The position numbers and the translations under genes are program-made. Positions 60,685-64,000 of a stretch of 64,000 nucleotides of DNA are shown one piece after another (the first letter of the stretch is position 1; each line of letters begins with the position of its first letter). Source of the stretch: JAABRB01 sp041617635 (GTDB taxonomy: Bacteria; Pseudomonadota; Gammaproteobacteria; Burkholderiales; SG8-39). The notes below the pieces were generated by a model. The model was not told where the DNA came from. It made no database searches and saw only the letters and a list, made by a program, of their open reading frames with translations. The DNA lies in the NCBI GenBank assembly GCA_041617635.1, contig JBFJOO010000004.1, positions 1-64,000 of the forward strand, written 5' to 3'.

Positions 60685-62181
60685 ATGTGGCGCCCCCCCC
60701 AACGCATCAAGTGGAAACCCGCGCCCGGCCGCTGGCCGACGCGCGCGGAGGCCGAGCGCTCGGCGCTGTTCAGTCCGGTCGCGGTCGGCCGACTCGAGCT
60801 CGAAAGCCGGACGTGGGTCCCCGCGATGGTGCCCTGGCGCGCGACCGAGGACGGGTTCGTCACGGACGAGAACCTGGAATGGTACGAGCGCTTCGCGCAG
60901 GGCCGCCCCGGTGCGATCGTCGTGGAAGCGACCGGCATCCGCGACATTCCGTCGGGCCCGCTGCTGCGCATCGGCCACGATCGATTTCTGCCGGGCCTGC
61001 GCGAACTCGTCCAGACTGTCCGGGATGCGAGCGGCGGGCGCACGCGCCTGCTCATCCAGATCATCGACTTTCTGGCGGTCCGTCGCCGTCCCGAGCCGGA
61101 GAAATTCTTCGCCCGCTACCTCGAGATCATGCCGTGGCACCGTGAGCGTCTCGGCGCCGAGAAATGGTCGGAGGAGCGAATCCGCCGAGAGCTCGCGCAG
61201 CTGCCCGACGAGGAGCTCGCGCGCGTTCTCGAGACCCGCGAGCTCGAGGCGCTGCGGTACGGCTACCGGGAGCGCGTCACCGACATGGATCTCCCCCATA
61301 TTCGCGCCCTGCCGCAGACGCTGCCCGAGCTCTTCGCGCAGGCCGGTCGCCGCGCGCGCGACGCCGGTTTCGACGGCGTGGAGCTGCACTACGCGCACGC
61401 CTATACGATGGCGTCCTTCCTCTCACGGCTGAACGACCGGTCGGACGGCTACGGCGGTTCGCAAGAGCATCGCGTGCGCGCGCCGCTGGAAGTTTTCCGC
61501 CGTGTGCGGGAGGTCGTCGGCGACGATTACACCGTCGGCTGCCGTTTCCTCGCCGAGGAATGCATCGCGGGCGGGAACACCGTCGAGGACACCACGTTCT
61601 TCGGCGTGGAGTTCGCCCGTGCGGGGATGGACTTCCTGTCCCTCTCGCGTGGCGGCAAGTTCGACGACGCGAAGCAGCCGGCGGTCGGCTGGTCCGCGTA
61701 CCCGTACACCGGGCCTAGCGGCTACGAGTGCATGCCGCAGTACGTCTCCGACGAGCGCGGCCCGTTCGGCCGGAACATCGAGCCGACGGCCGCGATTCGC
61801 GGCGCTGTCCGCGCAGCGGGGTTCACCACTCCGGTGATCGTCACCGGCGGCATCCACGGCTTCGAGCAGGCCGAAGCGCTGCTGCGCGAGGAGCGCGCGG
61901 ACGTCGTCGGGCTTGCGCGGCAGAGTCTCGCCGATCCCGACTGGTTTCGCAAAGTACGGTCGGGGAACGGCGACGCAGTCATGGTCTGCGAATACACGAA
62001 CTACTGCGAGGCACTCGACCAGAAGCACCACCAGGTGACCTGCCAGCTCTGGGACCGCAAGCAGCTGAATGAGCCGGGCATTCGCAAGTCGCGAGACGGC
62101 AAACGGCGCCTGTCCCCGCCCGCGTGGCAACCCGAGCGCGATCCGGAAAACCTCTCGTCAGAAGACGTCGTTGCCAAGTGA
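60685..62181 (+). CDS. Flavin-dependent oxidoreductase, Old Yellow Enzyme family
   Basis: The 498-residue protein has the FMN-binding TIM barrel: ALFSPVAVGRLELESRTWVPAM at the N terminus, GVELHYAHAYTMASFLSRLNDRSDGYGGS (substrate and FMN residues), and VIVTGGIHGFEQAEALLREERADVVGLARQSLADP. It lacks the second NAD(P)-binding domain of 2,4-dienoyl-CoA reductase, having instead a short C-terminal tail. The substrate is unknown. ATG 60685 is taken from MWRPPQRIKWKP; the frame is open a little upstream. An SDR gene overlaps its stop. Confidence 0.85.
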   Translation: MWRPPQRIKWKPAPGRWPTRAEAERSALFSPVAVGRLELESRTWVPAMVPWRATEDGFVTDENLEWYERFAQGRPGAIVVEATGIRDIPSGPLLRIGHDRFLPGLRELVQTVRDASGGRTRLLIQIIDFLAVRRRPEPEKFFARYLEIMPWHRERLGAEKWSEERIRRELAQLPDEELARVLETRELEALRYGYRERVTDMDLPHIRALPQTLPELFAQAGRRARDAGFDGVELHYAHAYTMASFLSRLNDRSDGYGGSQEHRVRAPLEVFRRVREVVGDDYTVGCRFLAEECIAGGNTVEDTTFFGVEFARAGMDFLSLSRGGKFDDAKQPAVGWSAYPYTGPSGYECMPQYVSDERGPFGRNIEPTAAIRGAVRAAGFTTPVIVTGGIHGFEQAEALLREERADVVGLARQSLADPDWFRKVRSGNGDAVMVCEYTNYCEALDQKHHQVTCQLWDRKQLNEPGIRKSRDGKRRLSPPAWQPERDPENLSSEDVVAK

Positions 62182-62984
62182 AAACCGCGCTCGTCACCGG
62201 CGCGACCGACGGCATCGGTCATGAGACCGCACGCCAGCTGGGCGCGCTCGGCTGGCGCGTGATCGTCCATGGCCGCAATGAAAGCAAGGCGCGCGACGCG
62301 GCAAGGAGGCTCGCCAGCGCCGCGGCGGGCGGCGCCTACGAGTCCGCATGGGGCGATCTCTCGCGCATGCGCGAGGTCGTGGCGCTGGCAAAGCAGATCC
62401 ATGCGCTCGCGCCCGCCTTGGACGCGCTCGTCAACAACGCGGGCGTGAGCGTCGGCGAGCGCACTGTAACCGAGGACGGCTTCGAGCTGACCATGGCGGT
62501 CAATCACTTCGCCCACTATCTGCTGACGCGCCACCTCCTCGATGCGGTGCGGGCCGCGCCCGCCGGTCGTGTCGTCACGGTATCCTCGATGACTCATTCG
62601 AGCGGCCGAATCGACCTGAGCGACCTGGCGCTCACCAAGCGTTTCGACGGTTACGGCGCCTACTCAACGTCGAAGCTCGCCAACATCCTCTTCACCGTCG
62701 CCCTGGCGCGGCGACTCGCGGGCTCGCGCGCGACGGCGAACTGCTGCCACCCCGGCGTCATTTCGACCAAGCTGCTGCACGGCCGGTTTGGCATGGGCGG
62801 GGCGCCCGTGGAGCGGGGCGCCCGCACGTCCGTCTATCTGGCTTCCTCGCCGGAGGTCGCGAACGCGAGCGGCAAGTATTTCGATGACTGCCGCGAAGCA
62901 ACGCCTTCGCGCACGGCGCGCGACGCAAAGCTCGCCGAATCGCTCTGGGAGGCCTCGGAGCGATTGCTCCACGCACACCTCTGA
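62178..62984 (+). CDS. Short-chain dehydrogenase/reductase
   Basis: The 268-residue SDR starts with GTG 62178, overlapping the stop of the preceding gene (GTGA). It has TGATDGIG, NNAG, catalytic Ser in VTVSSMTHSSG, and YSTSK, with an NHFAHYLLTRHLL segment like retinol dehydrogenase/WW-domain oxidoreductase relatives. Coupled translation with the Old Yellow Enzyme suggests sequential reduction of one substrate. Confidence 0.85.
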   Translation: MKTALVTGATDGIGHETARQLGALGWRVIVHGRNESKARDAARRLASAAAGGAYESAWGDLSRMREVVALAKQIHALAPALDALVNNAGVSVGERTVTEDGFELTMAVNHFAHYLLTRHLLDAVRAAPAGRVVTVSSMTHSSGRIDLSDLALTKRFDGYGAYSTSKLANILFTVALARRLAGSRATANCCHPGVISTKLLHGRFGMGGAPVERGARTSVYLASSPEVANASGKYFDDCREATPSRTARDAKLAESLWEASERLLHAHL

Positions 62985-63004
62985 CGCGCGCGGCCGGACG
63001 CCTC

Positions 63005-64000
63005 CTATCCGGCGGCGGGCACCTCGCCGCCGAAGCGCTGGCGCAAGAGCGCGTGCAACACGAGATCGAAGATACCGCGCGCGCCGAACTGGATGTCCGC
63101 GACGACGGAGGCCTCTCCGCGCGCGGCGAGCGTGGATGCAAAGTCCTCGTTCGAGAGCGATCGTCGGGCAAGCCGGATGCGAACGGCGTAGACCGGGCCG
63201 TCGCGGGAGTCGTCGACCGAATCACGCGCGATCGACGCGACTTCGCCGGCGACGTGCCCCTGGGTCTCGAGCGTGGCTAGGCGCAGCGTAACCCGCTGAC
63301 CTTCGACGAACCACCGGATGTCGCGCCGCGGCACGCGGGCCTCGACCTCGATGTCGGCGTCGACCGGCAGGATCCTCAAGAGGGGCTGGGCCGCGGCAAC
63401 CACGTTGCCTGTGCCGAGCGCGGCAACCCCCTGAACGATACCGTCCGTCGGCGCACGCAGATCTCGCAGCTCGCGATTCTTCTGCGCGAGCGCCCGGGTG
63501 GCGGATTCGAATCGTTCTGCGGCAGCGGCGTGCTCCGCTCGCGTCCGAGCGTCGAACTCGAACGCCGCGCCGCCCAGCTTTTCCGTCCACGTCGCGATGC
63601 GCTGATCGAGTTCCGCGATTCGCCCCGCAAGCTCCGCCTGACGCCGGATCGCGCTGGCGAATCCCGTTCGGACCTTGTCCAGCCGCGCATCCGAGACGAG
63701 TCCCCGCTTGACGAGCTCCTGCTCCACGACGATGTGGCGCCCGATCTGCGACACGAGCGCCTCACCACGGGCGAATTCCGCGGCAATGCCTGCGCGCCGC
63801 GCGCGATCCCGCGCGATGCCGTGGCGAAGGGAAACGGTTCGCGCTTGTTCGGCCTGTAGCCGGGTTGCGAGCAGCCAGCGCGCGCGCTCCACGAGCTCCG
63901 GCTCGGCGTCGGCAGGCGCACTCAGCGCGCGCGGGTCGCCCGTCAGTTGCGCTGCCAGCCGCAGCATGGCGAGCGACGCTTCACGCCGCTCGCGATGCAA
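63005..64000 (-). CDS. HlyD-family membrane fusion protein (C-terminal part; start lies beyond the window)
   Basis: About 331 residues are visible: a long alpha-helical hairpin (about 30-195) and the lipoyl/beta-barrel region with LRAPTDGIVQGVAALGTGNVVAAAQPLLRILPVD and VPRRDIRWFVEGQRVTLRL. HlyD-type adaptors link an inner-membrane exporter to an outer membrane channel in type I secretion. The transporter gene would lie upstream, outside the window. Confidence 0.88.
   Translation of the reverse strand: MHRERREASLAMLRLAAQLTGDPRALSAPADAEPELVERARWLLATRLQAEQARTVSLRHGIARDRARRAGIAAEFARGEALVSQIGRHIVVEQELVKRGLVSDARLDKVRTGFASAIRRQAELAGRIAELDQRIATWTEKLGGAAFEFDARTRAEHAAAAERFESATRALAQKNRELRDLRAPTDGIVQGVAALGTGNVVAAAQPLLRILPVDADIEVEARVPRRDIRWFVEGQRVTLRLATLETQGHVAGEVASIARDSVDDSRDGPVYAVRIRLARRSLSNEDFASTLAARGEASVVADIQFGARGIFDLVLHALLRQRFGGEVPAAG

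Overview
This 64 kb window is GC-rich, densely coded chromosome from a betaproteobacterium. The evidence is the gene content: PhaR/phasin and a class I PHA locus close to the Cupriavidus type, a BktB-like thiolase, BamD/BamE, LolC/D, ppx-ppk1, a monofunctional RelA, and RF2 with the classic +1 frameshift site. I see no prophage, insertion sequence, CRISPR array, tRNA or rRNA, so this reads as core chromosome. The genus cannot be fixed from what is visible.

Layout. 1-5.2 kb: carB (5' part), carA, dapB and bamE on the minus strand, then fur, a lipoprotein and sixA. The 446-base carA-dapB gap can fold into a rod of about 60 base pairs. 5.2-12.8 kb: ppx, ppk1, a CYTH-CHAD protein and relA, a polyphosphate/(p)ppGpp neighbourhood. 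12.9-25 kb: mtfA, a three-gene operon (TAXI protein, unknown protein, hydrolase), comEC, a DUF2062 protein, lolD with an in-frame stop, lolC/E, an RpfE-like gene, recJ and a KTSC gene. 25-29 kb: a cyclopropane-synthase-like methyltransferase plus FAD oxidoreductase pair, then a 620-base non-coding stretch with repeats and terminators. 28.5-38.3 kb: dsbB, prfB, lysS, a FlgO-like lipoprotein, a degenerate enolase paralogue, two membrane proteins, a multicopper oxidase with altered copper ligands and a bktB-like thiolase.

38.4-46 kb: rimO, phaR, a phasin gene, and phaC-phaA-phaB-phaB on the minus strand; together they cover thiolysis, reduction, polymerisation, granule coating and repression of PHA metabolism. 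46-54 kb: ZIP transporter, pgeF, rluD, bamD, a DenD-like dehydrogenase, a DinG-type helicase, a truncated secretin-like protein and an NlpC/P60 lipoprotein. 54-58.4 kb: a ferric iron ABC transporter whose three genes are in three transcription units, with Fur-box-like sites upstream. 58.5-64 kb: nadE, a flavin oxidoreductase coupled to an SDR gene, and the 3' part of an HlyD-type adaptor.

The points most worth following up are the rod-shaped RNA candidate (2205-2401), the seven-copy family of intergenic hairpin repeats, the multicopper oxidase that has lost half of its type 3 copper histidines, the enolase paralogue without its catalytic lysine, the premature stop in lolD, and the possible methyl-branched fatty acid gene pair.
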